From: Pantoea sp. Ep11b
GTDB taxonomy: Bacteria > Pseudomonadota > Gammaproteobacteria > Enterobacterales > Enterobacteriaceae
Assembly (NCBI RefSeq): GCF_040783975.1
Contig: NZ_CP160631.1
Coordinates: forward strand, 1,364,001-1,428,000
Direction of reading: 5' to 3'
Length of the DNA: 64,000 nucleotides
A model generated the notes under the pieces. The model had not been told where the DNA came from and did no database searches. It was given only the letters and a program-made list of their open reading frames with translations. This document shows, piece by piece, positions 18,170 to 27,302 of this stretch (position 1 is the first letter of the stretch; every line of letters begins with the position of its first letter). Both the position numbers and the translations under genes were made by a program.

Positions 18170-19936
18170 GTGTTGTTATCGAAATGGACAGGGGCGGGTG
18201 CGGCATTACTGATGGCTCTGATGCCGCTGTTGTCACAGGCCGCCGTGGCCGACCGCACCTATCGCTTCAGCCTGCTGCACACTAACGATGAGCACGGACA
18301 TTTCTGGTTTAACGAGCAGGGCGAGTATGGCCTCGCGGCGCAGAAAACCCTGATGGATACGCTGCGCTACGATGTGCAGGCCAGAGGCGGGGGCGCACTG
18401 ATCCTCTCTGCCGGTGATGTGAACACGGGCGTGCCGGAATCTGACGAGCTGGATGCCGAACCCGATTTCCGCGCCATGAACCTGATTGGCTACGATGCCA
18501 TGACGCTGGGCAATCATGAGTTCGACAAACCGATTGCGGTTCTGCGCAAGCAGGAGAAGTGGGCGCGCTTCCCGCTGCTGGCCGCCAACGTTTATCAGAA
18601 AAGCAGCGGCCAGCGTCTGTTTAAGCCGTGGGCCGTTTTCAACCGTCTCGGACTGAAAATTGCGGTTGTCGGGCTGATCACGCCGGACACCGCAAAACTT
18701 GCCAATCCTGCGGGCCTTAAAGATACCGAGTTCCGCGATCCTGTCGCCGAAGCGGTGAAGGCGGTGAAGCAGCTGCGTGCGACGGAGAAGCCAGACGTGA
18801 TTGTCGCGCTGACCCATCTTGGCCACTATGACAATGGCCAGCACGGCAGCAACGGTATTGATGATGTTACCCTGGCGCGCAGCCTGCCAGCCGGCACGAT
18901 CGATCTGATTGTCGGCGGACATTCACATGACGCGGTCTGCATGGAAAAAGAGAACGTCAGCGTAAAAAATTATCAGCCCGGCCAGCCGTGTCAGCCTGAT
19001 AAGCAGAACGGGATCTGGATCATGCAGGCCGACAAGTGGGGCAAATATGTCGGACGGGGCGATTTCACGTTCCGCAACGGTGAGGTGACGCTGGAGGCGT
19101 ATCAGCTGGTGCCGGTCAACCTTAAGCATCCGGTGAAGAATGCGGATGGCAGCGAAACCTGGCTCAACTGGCAGGAGGAGATCCCAAAGAATACCGCCAT
19201 GATGAAGCTGCTGATGCCGTTCCAGAAACGGGCCGAGGCGAAGTTAACCGAGAGCGTCGGCAGCGCCGATGGCAGCTTCAGCGGTGAAAAAGAGCAGGTC
19301 CGCTTCCAGCAGACCAGTCTGGGCCAGCTGATCCTGCGGGCGCAGATGGCACACACCAAAGCCGATTTCGGGGTGATGAGTGGCGGAGGTATTCGCACCT
19401 CGCTGAGGTCGGGCAAGCTGAACTGGCGCGATCTGCTGCAGGTTCAGCCGTTTGGTAATCAGGTGGTGTCGGTCAGCCTCACCGGTGCGGAAATTAAACG
19501 CTATCTGGCGGTGGTCGCGAACATTCAGCCTGACTCAGGCGGTTATGCGCAGTTTGCCGGCGTCGGCCTGACCGCCGATGGAAAAGGGGTCAGCAACGTC
19601 ACAATTAACGGTAAGCCGATTGACGACGCGCAGCACTATCGCATGGCGACGAACAGCTTCAATGCGGCGGGCGGTGATGGCTATCCGCGACTGGACGATC
19701 ATGCCGGTTATCTCAACACCGGCGCCGTCGATGCGCAGGTCCTGCGTGACTGGATCAGGACGCATTCGCCGGTGAAAGCCAGTGACTATCAGCCCAGGGG
19801 AGAGATCGTTCATCTGACCGATGAACAGATCCGGGCCAGGGATGAAGCGGCGGAAAAAGCGCGTAAGCGTAACTATCCAAAAATGATTCTGGCGTGGATC
19901 TGGCCGTGGGGAAATGAAACGGCCGCCTCGCACTGA
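18170..19936 (+). CDS. ushA: Periplasmic UDP-sugar hydrolase / 5'-nucleotidase UshA
   Basis: Hydrolyses UDP-glucose and nucleotides in the periplasm. I start it at GTG 18170 because AAGGAGA lies 7 bp before it and the product then opens with a signal peptide (LLSKWTGAGAALLMALMPLL, SQAAVA cleavage). This gives 588 residues (E. coli 550). Metallophosphatase motifs: LLHTNDEHGHFW, GNHEFD, and GGHSHD where E. coli has GGHSQD. The C-terminal substrate domain ends with NSFNAAGGDGYPRLD. A 40-residue tail (DEQIRARDEAAEKARKRNYP then WIWPWG) is absent from E. coli UshA. Confidence 0.92.
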   Translation: MLLSKWTGAGAALLMALMPLLSQAAVADRTYRFSLLHTNDEHGHFWFNEQGEYGLAAQKTLMDTLRYDVQARGGGALILSAGDVNTGVPESDELDAEPDFRAMNLIGYDAMTLGNHEFDKPIAVLRKQEKWARFPLLAANVYQKSSGQRLFKPWAVFNRLGLKIAVVGLITPDTAKLANPAGLKDTEFRDPVAEAVKAVKQLRATEKPDVIVALTHLGHYDNGQHGSNGIDDVTLARSLPAGTIDLIVGGHSHDAVCMEKENVSVKNYQPGQPCQPDKQNGIWIMQADKWGKYVGRGDFTFRNGEVTLEAYQLVPVNLKHPVKNADGSETWLNWQEEIPKNTAMMKLLMPFQKRAEAKLTESVGSADGSFSGEKEQVRFQQTSLGQLILRAQMAHTKADFGVMSGGGIRTSLRSGKLNWRDLLQVQPFGNQVVSVSLTGAEIKRYLAVVANIQPDSGGYAQFAGVGLTADGKGVSNVTINGKPIDDAQHYRMATNSFNAAGGDGYPRLDDHAGYLNTGAVDAQVLRDWIRTHSPVKASDYQPRGEIVHLTDEQIRARDEAAEKARKRNYPKMILAWIWPWGNETAASH

Positions 19937-19942
19937 ACGCAC

Positions 19943-19969
19943 CGGGAGGCGCCTGCGCCTCCCGTTTTT
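19943..19969 (+). terminator. Rho-independent terminator of ushA
   Basis: A CGGGAGGCG / CGCCTCCCG stem with a CCTG loop, then TTTTT. It overlaps the stop codon of the convergent PACE gene. Confidence 0.9.
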
Positions 19970-20402
19970 ATGACGCCCGGCAGGGGTGACGTCTGATCCA
20001 GCGCTCGCGCAGTTTGTCCCAGACCCAGTTGTAGAGCATCGTGTAGGGCAGGAAGAAGAGGAAAAAGACGATTTCCACCAGCAGCGCCTGCCACAGGGAG
20101 ATGTGCAGCATCGCGGCCGCAATCGGCAGGCCAATCAGGATAAATCCGCCTTCAAACCCCAGCGCATGCAGTATGCGCACGCCCGTGCCGCGCTTCTGGC
20201 CTGGCGCGTAGAGACGATCAAATCCGCTGTTATAGATCATGTTCCAGAGCATCGCGACGGTCGAGAGTATGATCGCCAGTGATCCCATCTGAAACAGGGG
20301 CTTATTCATAATCCAGGCCGCCAGGGGCGATACGGTCAGAATCGCCAGCGTTTCAAAACAGACAGCGTGCAGAATACGTTCTTTCAGTGAGCGGGTACGC
20401 AT
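19968..20402 (-). CDS. PACE-family biocide efflux protein (AceI-like)
   Basis: A 144-residue membrane protein with two tandem bacterial-transmembrane-pair units (four TM helices). Repeat 1 has RILHAVCFETLAILTVSPLA and LWNMIYNSGFDRLY. Repeat 2 has RILHALGFEGGFILIGLPIA and LYNWVWDKLRERW. These are the paired R-x-x-H-x-x-x-F-E and W-N-x-x-x-N / Y-N-x-x-x-D motifs of the Proteobacterial Antimicrobial Compound Efflux family, whose Glu in the first motif is essential in AceI (chlorhexidine export). Start ATG 20402 has AAGGAG 7 bp upstream. Divergent from a LysR gene, as aceI is from aceR. Confidence 0.9.
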   Translation of the reverse strand: MRTRSLKERILHAVCFETLAILTVSPLAAWIMNKPLFQMGSLAIILSTVAMLWNMIYNSGFDRLYAPGQKRGTGVRILHALGFEGGFILIGLPIAAAMLHISLWQALLVEIVFFLFFLPYTMLYNWVWDKLRERWIRRHPCRAS

Positions 20403-20453
20403 AACTCTATCTCCTTGCATAATGCGGCGCATTCTTACACGCCGGAATGCTAA

Positions 20454-20472
20454 GATAAAATGATTACCTATC
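20454..20472. promoter_or_regulatory. Candidate LysR operator between the PACE and LysR genes
   Basis: GATA-N11-TATC inverted repeat in the 89-bp divergent gap, 20 bp upstream of the LysR start. The symmetric AT-rich arms with an 11-bp spacer fit LTTR sites in general; this is inference only. Confidence 0.35.
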
Positions 20473-20491
20473 GGAAAAAGCGATGGATTAA

Positions 20492-21361
20492 ATGCGTTAC
20501 TCCCCGGAATCTCTTGAGGCGTTTATGCAGACCGTGGCGAGCGGATCGTTCTCCGCTGCGGCGCGCGCGCTGGGTAAAAGTCAGTCCACCATCAGCGCGG
20601 CGGTCGCCAGTCTGGAGGACGATCTCGGCTTTGCGCTGTTTGACCGCGCGGGCCGCCAGCCGATGCTCACCGAGCAGGGACGCCGTGTCGTCCCGCAGAT
20701 CCAGCAGATCCTGTCGGCGAGTGAGCGGCTGGATGCGCTGGCAATACGACTGTCGCAGGGCGTCGAGCCACGGCTCAGTTTTGCCATGTCCGATTTCTGG
20801 CAAACCGATCACCACGAACAGCTGCTCAGGCAGTTTGATGCCCGTTACCCGGAGATTGAGCTGGAAGTCATGATTGCTGAGGATGGCGATGTGCTGGATC
20901 TGCTGCAGGCCGGGCGGGTTCACCTGGGGGTGGTGCGGGCGCAGCCTGTTCTGCCGGTGGATATCGCAGTGGCACGCCTGCAGGTTGAGGCACAGATGGC
21001 GGTTTTTTTACATCGCGATCATCCGCTGGCCCGGCATAACACCCTCAGTGAAAGCGAGCTGGAAGGCGTCCGGCATCTGCGACTCAACACCTGGATAGAG
21101 GCCGCTGAACCCGCACCAACGGGGCGTATCTGGTCAGCGCCGACCTATCTGCTGCTGCTGGAGATGGCGGAGCAGGGATTTGGCTGGACGATCCTGCCGC
21201 GCTGGCTGGTGAAGCAGTTCGGGCATGGCGTCCTGAAGGAGCTGTCGATGCCGGGCTGGCCACAGCATATCGCGGTGGAGGTGGTCTGGTCACGACGCAC
21301 GCCACCCGGCCCGGCGGGACGCTGGATGATCGATCAGCTCTGCGCTCAGCCACGGGTTTAG
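20492..21361 (+). CDS. LysR-family regulator of the PACE gene (AceR-like)
   Basis: A 289-residue LTTR. The HTH segment is [20 protein letters not shown] at about residues 6-25, then [20 protein letters not shown]. The effector domain contains [20 protein letters not shown] and [13 protein letters not shown]. It lies back-to-back with the PACE efflux gene, so control of that gene is the natural role. Its final 4 bp overlap the convergent ybaK. Other LTTR assignments cannot be excluded from sequence alone. Confidence 0.88.
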   Translation: MRYSPESLEAFMQTVASGSFSAAARALGKSQSTISAAVASLEDDLGFALFDRAGRQPMLTEQGRRVVPQIQQILSASERLDALAIRLSQGVEPRLSFAMSDFWQTDHHEQLLRQFDARYPEIELEVMIAEDGDVLDLLQAGRVHLGVVRAQPVLPVDIAVARLQVEAQMAVFLHRDHPLARHNTLSESELEGVRHLRLNTWIEAAEPAPTGRIWSAPTYLLLLEMAEQGFGWTILPRWLVKQFGHGVLKELSMPGWPQHIAVEVVWSRRTPPGPAGRWMIDQLCAQPRV

Positions 21362-21837
21362 TCGTGGCGGGCAATATCGGCAAACGGCGCATCCAGCAGA
21401 CGAGCCAGATCGTCAGGTGCCAGTTCGATATCCAGCCCGCGCTTGCCGCCGGAGATAAACATGGCGTTGAATGCGCGGGCGGAGTGATCGATCACCGTCG
21501 GCAGCCGTTTTTTCTGGCCGAGCGGGCTAATCCCGCCCACCAGATAGCCAGTCACCCGCTGTGCCAGCTGCGGATCGGCCATCTCTGCTTTTTTCGCGCC
21601 CAGGGCCTTAGCCACCTTTTTCAGATCCAGCTGGGTCGGCACGGGCGTCACCGCAACGGCTAACTGTTTCGCCTCACCGTTCAGCGCCACCAGCAGCGTT
21701 TTAAACACCTGACGTGCATCCAGATTGAGTTTCCGGACCGCTTCATCACCAAAATGGGTTTCGCTGCTGTCATGTTCATAAGGGTGAAGCGTGAAGCTGA
21801 CTTTCTGTTTTTCCAGTAGTTTTACGGCGGGCGTCAT
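21358..21837 (-). CDS. ybaK: Cys-tRNA(Pro) deacylase YbaK
   Basis: A trans-editing enzyme that hydrolyses Cys mischarged on tRNA(Pro). It is 159 residues, as in E. coli, with close similarity throughout (starting [20 protein letters not shown]). The catalytic region includes [20 protein letters not shown], with the key Lys in [20 protein letters not shown]. The family signature [20 protein letters not shown] lies at about residues 93-112. The oligomeric INS superfamily fold is soluble and cytosolic. Confidence 0.96.
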   Translation of the reverse strand: MTPAVKLLEKQKVSFTLHPYEHDSSETHFGDEAVRKLNLDARQVFKTLLVALNGEAKQLAVAVTPVPTQLDLKKVAKALGAKKAEMADPQLAQRVTGYLVGGISPLGQKKRLPTVIDHSARAFNAMFISGGKRGLDIELAPDDLARLLDAPFADIARHD

Positions 21838-21927
21838 ACAGGTTCCTTACTCAGAAAAATCTTATTGCGCATAAACAGGGAAAAAGGTGGCGAAATTTTG
21901 TGCTTTGAGTGAAAATTGGCCGCGCGC

Positions 21928-22011
21928 CAGCAATCCGATTGCTGAGCGATAACCAGAATCATAAACACATTCCTCTTTGACGGGCCGATAATGTTATCGG
22001 CTCTCTTTTTT
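21928..22011 (+). ncRNA. chiX: Small regulatory RNA ChiX (SroB/RybC)
   Basis: Encoded between ybaK and ybaP, exactly where E. coli chiX lies. The seed ATTCCTCTTTGACGGGCC at 21969-21986 is identical to the E. coli core that pairs with chiP and the chb leader. Upstream is a short hairpin (AGCAAT-CCG-ATTGCT). Downstream is a terminator hairpin (GCCGATAA-TG-TTATCGGC, 21984-22001) ending in TTTTTT, which overlaps the stop codon of ybaP. Hfq-dependent, silencing chitoporin and chitobiose genes in the absence of inducer. The 5' end is estimated from E. coli length (84 nt). Confidence 0.9.
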
Positions 22012-22814
22012 CAGGGCCGCTTCAGCATCTCCGGCAGATTGTCTTCGCCATAGAGGTGCAGGGCGCCGACCGCCACCACATAGTTTCCTGCCGTCAGCGT
22101 CTGCAGACGTTGACACCACTGCGCATTGCGCTGTCCGATCAGCGTCTCGTTCAGCGCCTGGCTGAAGGTGGCGGGCAGGGTGATTTCGGGCTGGCGTGGC
22201 GGCGTATCCAGCCACCAGCTCACCATCATCTGCAGCAGTCGCGCGTTGGTATGCCAGTGCTGCAGCGTATCCTGCAACAGCGCCATGCCATCATCCGGTA
22301 GCGCGGTCAGCAGGGCGATCTGCGCATCGGCCCCTTCCAGCTCAATTACCGGCTTGTTCAGCCCCTTTGCCGCCTGTAAAAGCTGATAATCGATGCCGTA
22401 GTCGGGTCGCAACCCCAGCCGCTGGGCCTGCTGAGCCTGCAGCATCAGCGCAACCTGCCAGGCCGGCAGATGGTCAAACAGGCTCAAATCCAGGCTCATC
22501 TCCTGGCACAGCGCCGTCAGGGTCTGCATCGCGTGGCTCTCCAGGCGGGCAGAGAGAGCCGGACGATCGCCGCGATGATCAAAGGGTGAGCCCCCCTGGG
22601 TTATATCGGCTTCCACAATCAGCGCATCCGCCTGCTGTAACTGACGCAGCAGACGGGCGGGGAGCGGTTGCATATCGCGCGTGCCCATATGGATGCTGCC
22701 AACCAGATGCAGATGACGATCGCCAAGCCGGACATCCATCGCAGGCCAGCGGTAACTGGCGGGAAAAAGTTGGCTGATAAAGCCGCGCAGTGAGCGCCAA
22801 ACGTTGCCTGACAT
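22011..22814 (-). CDS. ybaP: TraB/GumN-family protein YbaP
   Basis: The product is 267 residues (E. coli 264). Family motifs: RHLHLVGSIHMGTRDMQPLP at about residues 33-52, the conserved GIDYQLLQAAKG and ELEGADAQ, and the C-terminal VVAVGALHLYGEDNLPEML. The two GxxH-containing motifs are thought to form a metal-dependent hydrolase or protease site; the substrate is unknown. The N-terminus (VWRSLRGFISQLFPASYRWP) is only mildly hydrophobic, so its location is uncertain. Its terminal stop overlaps the T tract of chiX on the opposite strand. Confidence 0.93.
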   Translation of the reverse strand: MSGNVWRSLRGFISQLFPASYRWPAMDVRLGDRHLHLVGSIHMGTRDMQPLPARLLRQLQQADALIVEADITQGGSPFDHRGDRPALSARLESHAMQTLTALCQEMSLDLSLFDHLPAWQVALMLQAQQAQRLGLRPDYGIDYQLLQAAKGLNKPVIELEGADAQIALLTALPDDGMALLQDTLQHWHTNARLLQMMVSWWLDTPPRQPEITLPATFSQALNETLIGQRNAQWCQRLQTLTAGNYVVAVGALHLYGEDNLPEMLKRP

Positions 22815-22884
22815 TCCCGTTCCTTAGCGATTCAAAACCCCATGCTAGCGACTTCAGCGTATGAAAAACAGCGCTGAAGCGGGA

Positions 22885-25395
22885 TTACGGACGCGGCGGC
22901 CGGTAGCGCAGCAGCCGGTTGGCGTTGCTGACCACGGTGATGGAGGAGAGCGCCATCGCGGCGCCGGCTACAATCGGGCTGAGCAGGGTGCCGGTCAGCG
23001 GATAAAGCACTCCGGCCGCCACCGGAATACCGATACTGTTGTAGATAAATGCGCCAAACAGGTTCTGCCGGATATTGCGCAGCGTGGCAGAGGAGAGGGC
23101 TAATGCATCCGCCACGCCGTTGAGATCGGCGCGCATCAGCGTAATGCCCGCGGTTTCGACCGCCACATCACTGCCGCCACCCATCGCAATTCCCACATCG
23201 GCCTGCGCCAGCGCAGGCGCATCGTTGATGCCGTCGCCCACCATCGCGACGCGGCGACCCTGCTGCTGTAACTGCGCGATAGCCGCGGCTTTTCCTTCCG
23301 GCAGCACCCCCGCAATCACCTCATCAATTCCGGCTTCGTCAGCAATGGCACGCGCGGTCTTCTCATGATCGCCGGTCAGCATAATCAGGCGATAGCCCTG
23401 CTGATGCAGGCGTTTCAGCGCCGCACTGCTCTCCGGCCGCAGCGCATCACGTAATGCAATCAGACCAGTAAGCTGACCCTGTTCGGCCAGTAAGACCGGC
23501 GTGGCACCCTGTTGCGTCAGGCGCGCTATCTCTGCTTCTGCCATCCGGCAGTCCACGCCGTTGTCCTGCAGCAGCGCCGCGTTGCCCAGCAGCAGCGTTC
23601 TGCCTTCCAGCGTACCGCTGACGCCTTTGCCGCGTATTGTACGAAATTGCGTTAATTCGGGAGAGCGGGGCAGTTTCGCCGCCTCCACGATGGCTTTCGC
23701 CAGCGGATGACCCGAGGTCAGCTCCAGCGCCGCCGCCCGGTTCAGCACGGCTTCGCGGCGGGCTCCGTTCCAGGTCAGCACCTCCATGACCTGCGGTGTG
23801 CCTGCCGTCAGCGTGCCGGTTTTATCAAAGACCAGGGTGTCGATCTCGCTGGCACGCTGCAGGGCGTCCGCATCGCGCACCAGCACGCCCAGCTCGGCCG
23901 CGCGGCCCACACCGGCAATAATTGACATGGGAGTCGCCAGGCCCAGCGCGCAGGGGCAGGCGATAATCAGTACGGTTGTGGCAATCACCAGCATGTAGGC
24001 GATCTGCGGCTGCGGCCCGAACAGATACCAGACCGCGCCGCTCAGCAGGGCGATCAGCACCACAACGGGCACGAATACGGCAGAGATGCGGTCGGCCAGC
24101 CGCCCCACATCCGGTTTGCTGCTTTGCGCCTGACGTACCAGCCGGATAATGCGCGAGAGGGTGGTATCGTTGCCGGTCGCCCGGGCGACGAAGGTGACCG
24201 ATCCATCCTGCACCAGGGTACCGGCAAAGATCGCCGCACCCGAACCTTTGGTCTGCGGCACCGCTTCGCCGGTCAGCATCGCCTCATCAAACCAGGCTTC
24301 ACCGGTGCTGATTTCACCATCAACCGGTACCCGATCGCCGGTGACCAGGCGCAGCGTCATGCCGGACGTTACGGCACTGACCGGGATCATCCGGTCACCC
24401 CCGGGATCAACCAGACGCGCCTGGGCGGGCGTCAGGTCCAGCAGCCGCTCCAGCGCCTCAGACGATCGCTGACGTGCGCGCTGCTCAAGGGCGTGCCCCA
24501 GATTGATCAGACCCAGAATCATCACGCTGGCTTCAAAGTAGAGATGGCGCGCCTGAGGCGGGAAAAAGTCGGGCCACAGCACCACGCTGAATGAGTAGAT
24601 CCAGGCGGCGCCTGTGCCCAACGCCACCAGCGTATCCATGGTGGCGCTGCCATTGCGCAGACTGCGCCAGGCGCTGCGATAGAAGTGGCTGCCGGTGAGC
24701 ACCATGATCAGCAGGGTCAGTATCCCCAGTCCGCGCCAGAGGCCCTGATTGCTGTCGGTGAGCATCATGTTATCGCCCACCATGCCCCAGATCATCAGCG
24801 GCACCCCGAACGCCAGCGCGACCCCAGCCTGCCAGCTGAACCGGCGCATCGCGCTGCGGGCGCTGTGCTGCTGCTTTTCGCGGCGATCCTGTTCGTTGTC
24901 CACCACCTCTGCACCATAGCCCGCGGCATCCACGGCGGCCACCAGCTGCTGCGGGTCGGCGTGCCCCAGCACCAGCGCGCTGCGTTCGCCGAGGTTGACC
25001 CGCGCCTGGCTGACGCCTGTAACCTGCTGCAGCGCCTTTTCCACGCGACTGACGCAGCTGGCGCAGCTCATGCCCTCAATCAGCAGCATATAGGTGGACT
25101 GTGTGTTGTCTGCCGGATGAGAAGCGGACTCCGTTGTCAGCGCCTCCGGCGGCGGCTCCGATGCTGTCAACGGTTCAGGCTTTGGGGAAGCCGCCGGTTT
25201 CAGCGTGGCGTGATAACCCGCCTGCTCGATGGTGGCGATCAGCGCAGCGGCGTCCGCCTGACCGGAGACATGCGCCTCCTGCTGGGTGACATCGGCGTGA
25301 TCAACATCGTCGCGCTGTTCCAGTGCCTCTTTGACGCGTTTGACACAGTGACCACAGGAGAGGCCATCAAGTGCCAGAGAAAGAGTATGTGACAT
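22885..25395 (-). CDS. copA: Cu(I)-exporting P1B-ATPase CopA
   Basis: The product is 836 residues (E. coli 834). ATG 25395 is chosen because the AGGGAG site is 6 bp away. Two N-terminal metal-binding domains show GLSCGHC (residues 11-17) and GMSCASC (about 107-113). Next come the actuator TGE (MLTGEAVP), the transmembrane CPC copper site in [14 protein letters not shown], the phosphorylated Asp in [11 protein letters not shown], the HP motif (SGHPLAKAI) and the [20 protein letters not shown] hinge. It pumps cytosolic Cu+ to the periplasm. Controlled by CueR, encoded divergently. A frameshift site after domain 1 may yield a free chaperone. Confidence 0.98.
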   Translation of the reverse strand: MSHTLSLALDGLSCGHCVKRVKEALEQRDDVDHADVTQQEAHVSGQADAAALIATIEQAGYHATLKPAASPKPEPLTASEPPPEALTTESASHPADNTQSTYMLLIEGMSCASCVSRVEKALQQVTGVSQARVNLGERSALVLGHADPQQLVAAVDAAGYGAEVVDNEQDRREKQQHSARSAMRRFSWQAGVALAFGVPLMIWGMVGDNMMLTDSNQGLWRGLGILTLLIMVLTGSHFYRSAWRSLRNGSATMDTLVALGTGAAWIYSFSVVLWPDFFPPQARHLYFEASVMILGLINLGHALEQRARQRSSEALERLLDLTPAQARLVDPGGDRMIPVSAVTSGMTLRLVTGDRVPVDGEISTGEAWFDEAMLTGEAVPQTKGSGAAIFAGTLVQDGSVTFVARATGNDTTLSRIIRLVRQAQSSKPDVGRLADRISAVFVPVVVLIALLSGAVWYLFGPQPQIAYMLVIATTVLIIACPCALGLATPMSIIAGVGRAAELGVLVRDADALQRASEIDTLVFDKTGTLTAGTPQVMEVLTWNGARREAVLNRAAALELTSGHPLAKAIVEAAKLPRSPELTQFRTIRGKGVSGTLEGRTLLLGNAALLQDNGVDCRMAEAEIARLTQQGATPVLLAEQGQLTGLIALRDALRPESSAALKRLHQQGYRLIMLTGDHEKTARAIADEAGIDEVIAGVLPEGKAAAIAQLQQQGRRVAMVGDGINDAPALAQADVGIAMGGGSDVAVETAGITLMRADLNGVADALALSSATLRNIRQNLFGAFIYNSIGIPVAAGVLYPLTGTLLSPIVAGAAMALSSITVVSNANRLLRYRPPRP
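25175..25186 (-). promoter_or_regulatory. Conserved -1 frameshift site in copA (CopA(Z) chaperone)
   Basis: On the coding strand the heptamer C CCA AAG (25186-25180) falls in the slippery phase at codons 70-72 (Ser-Pro-Lys). Shifting back one base reads CCC AAA GCC TGA and stops, giving a 73-residue protein made only of the first metal-binding domain. The same heptamer at the same place is known to drive CopA(Z) synthesis in E. coli. I did not fold the downstream stimulator. Confidence 0.8.
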
Positions 25396-25450
25396 CATCA
25401 ACTCCCTGGTTAACAGATTTGACCCGCAGGCCAGTTTCGATTCATGCTTA

Positions 25451-25481
25451 AGCATAAACCTTCCATCAAGGGGAAGGTCAA
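25451..25481 (-). promoter_or_regulatory. CueR-controlled copA promoter
   Basis: On the minus strand, -35 TTGACC (25481-25476) and -10 TATGCT (25456-25451) are separated by 19 bp, the stretched spacing of MerR-type promoters. Between them lies the dyad ACCTTCC-N7-GGAAGGT (25458-25478), the CueR box. It lies 14 bp upstream of cueR, so cueR is probably also affected. Confidence 0.92.
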
Positions 25482-25491
25482 GGGGACCAGA

Positions 25492-25896
25492 ATGAACATC
25501 AGCGATGTGGCGAAGAAGACCGGACTGACCAGCAAGGCGATCCGTTTTTACGAAGAGAAGGGGGTCGTGACCCCGCCGTTACGCAGTGAAAATGGCTACC
25601 GCCGCTACAATGCGCATCATCTTGATGAGCTGAACCTGCTGCGCCAGGCGCGGCAGGTCGGCTTTACGCTGGATGAGTGCCGTGAGCTGGTGGCGCTGTT
25701 TAACAATCCGTCACGTCACAGCGCGGATGTGAAAGCCCGCACGCTACAGAAAGCGGATGAAATCGCGGCGCATATTGAAGAGCTGCATATGATGCGGGCG
25801 CGACTGCTGGCGCTGGCGGAGGCCTGTCCGGGCGATGAGGGAGCGGAGTGCCCCATCATCAACAATCTGGCCGGATGCGCGCATCAGCGGGGCTGA
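25492..25896 (+). CDS. cueR: Copper-responsive MerR-family activator CueR
   Basis: The product is 134 residues (E. coli 135). The start [20 protein letters not shown] is used; the frame extends upstream through the copA promoter without support. The MerR HTH is followed by [20 protein letters not shown]. The Cu(I)-binding loop [12 protein letters not shown] holds the two essential cysteines near positions 112 and 120. It senses very low free Cu+ and activates copA by twisting the 19-bp promoter. The 3' end overlaps ybbJ by 13 bp. Confidence 0.97.
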   Translation: MNISDVAKKTGLTSKAIRFYEEKGVVTPPLRSENGYRRYNAHHLDELNLLRQARQVGFTLDECRELVALFNNPSRHSADVKARTLQKADEIAAHIEELHMMRARLLALAEACPGDEGAECPIINNLAGCAHQRG

Positions 25897-26330
25897 ATAC
25901 GCAGGGTGATCCCCTCTATGCCCACCACCACGACCGGCGTACCTGCGGGCAGATCCTGCTCCGCCTCTACCCGCCAGCTGCTGTCTCCGATGCGCACATG
26001 GCCGGTCCGGTTGTGCAGCGCGCTCTCCAGCGTCAGTTGCAGACCGACCATCTGCCTGCCGCGCGCGTTCAGGGCCGTGGGCGGCTGATGCGCTTCACGC
26101 TGGCGCATCCAGCGATACCACAGGAAAACGCAGACCAGCGTCAGTACGGCAAACAGCGAGCCCTGGGTGGTCCAGCTGAGCGGGACGATCCACTCAATGA
26201 TGCCGACGATCAGCGCGGCCAGCCCGCTCCACAGGAGGTAACCGCTGGTGCCCAGCATCTCCGCCGCCAGCAGTAATCCGCCCAGCGTCAGCCAGAACCA
26301 GTGTGGATGCGCAATGATCCCGACCAGCAT
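25884..26330 (-). CDS. ybbJ: NfeD-like membrane protein YbbJ
   Basis: The product is 148 residues. Membrane helices at about residues 4-75 ([57 protein letters not shown]) are followed by a soluble NfeD OB-fold ([20 protein letters not shown] to the end). NfeD proteins pair with SPFH proteins in membrane microdomains; the partner qmcA starts upstream and overlaps by one base. The overlapping stop/start suggests translational coupling. Confidence 0.94.
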   Translation of the reverse strand: MLVGIIAHPHWFWLTLGGLLLAAEMLGTSGYLLWSGLAALIVGIIEWIVPLSWTTQGSLFAVLTLVCVFLWYRWMRQREAHQPPTALNARGRQMVGLQLTLESALHNRTGHVRIGDSSWRVEAEQDLPAGTPVVVVGIEGITLRIQPR

Positions 26331-27244
26331 CAGCGTGTCGACTCAGTGCGTGATTCCTTCAGCAGTTCACCAATGCCCGCAATCGAACCGAGCAGACTGC
26401 TTGCCTCCAGTGGCATCATCACCACTTTGCTGTTGTTGGCCTCGCCGATTTTCTGCAGCGCATCGGTGTATTTCTGCGCCACGAAGTAGTTAATGGCCTG
26501 AATATCACCGGCCGCGATCGCTTCCGAAACCATCTTCGTGGCATTCGCTTCAGCCTCAGCCTGACGTTCACGCGCTTCTGCCTGCAGGAACGCCGAGGTA
26601 CGTTCACCTTCGGCCTTGAGGATCTGCGACTGCTTATCCCCTTCGGCTCGCAGGATCGCCGCCTGGCGCACACCTTCGGCCGTCAGAATATCGGCGCGCT
26701 TGGTGCGCTCCGCTTTCATCTGTGCATTCATCGCCCCCACCAGCTCCTGCGGCGGACGCACGTCGCGGATCTCAATACGGGTGATCTTGACGCCCCACGG
26801 GTTGGTTGCCTCATCCACGATATGCAGCAGCCGGGTATTGATGCTGTCGCGCTGAGAGAGCATCTCATCCAGCTCCATGCTGCCCAGCACGGTACGCATA
26901 TTGGTCATGGTGAGATTCAGGATCGCCTGCTCAAGATTGCTGACCTCATAGGCGGCGCGTGCGGGATCAACCACCTGAATAAAGCAGACGGCATCGATGG
27001 TCACATTGGCGTTATCTTTGGAGATAATCTCCTGAGAGGGGATATCCAGCACCTGTTCCATCATGTTGATCTTACGACCGACACGATCCATGAACGGGAT
27101 CACCAGGCTCAGTCCTGGCGTCAAAGTGCGGGTGTAACGGCCAAAACGCTCAACCGTCCACTGAAAGCCCTGCGGCACAATTTTAACGGTCGCCCAGACC
27201 GCCACCAGCGCCAGAATAATCAGGGCGGGAATGACTGTAATCAT
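26330..27244 (-). CDS. qmcA: SPFH/stomatin-family membrane protein QmcA
   Basis: The product is 304 residues (E. coli 305). One N-terminal TM helix ([20 protein letters not shown]) precedes the SPFH/band-7 domain ([20 protein letters not shown], then [20 protein letters not shown]). A long Ala/Glu/Arg coiled coil follows at about residues 180-250 ([20 protein letters not shown]). It is predicted to oligomerise into a cage in the inner membrane with FtsH/HflKC-like functions. In E. coli fetAB separates this gene from cnoX; here they are 58 bp apart. Confidence 0.95.
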   Translation of the reverse strand: MITVIPALIILALVAVWATVKIVPQGFQWTVERFGRYTRTLTPGLSLVIPFMDRVGRKINMMEQVLDIPSQEIISKDNANVTIDAVCFIQVVDPARAAYEVSNLEQAILNLTMTNMRTVLGSMELDEMLSQRDSINTRLLHIVDEATNPWGVKITRIEIRDVRPPQELVGAMNAQMKAERTKRADILTAEGVRQAAILRAEGDKQSQILKAEGERTSAFLQAEARERQAEAEANATKMVSEAIAAGDIQAINYFVAQKYTDALQKIGEANNSKVVMMPLEASSLLGSIAGIGELLKESRTESTR

Positions 27245-27268
27245 ATAACCTCCACATTGTCAGAGTGA

Positions 27269-27290
27269 CGGGCCGAGTCGCTTCGGCCCG
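27269..27290. repeat. GC-rich inverted repeat between cnoX and qmcA
   Basis: 8-bp arms CGGGCCGA / TCGGCCCG around a 6-nt loop. There is no adjacent U tract on either strand, so it is more likely an mRNA-processing or attenuating hairpin than a terminator. Confidence 0.5.
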
Positions 27291-27302
27291 AGGTGATGCC
27301 GG

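Noticed and set aside
22852..22879. CTTCAGCG / CGCTGAAG inverted repeat after copA as a terminator
   Set aside because: The only T run on the copA strand lies inside the loop, not after the stem, so the standard terminator geometry is missing.
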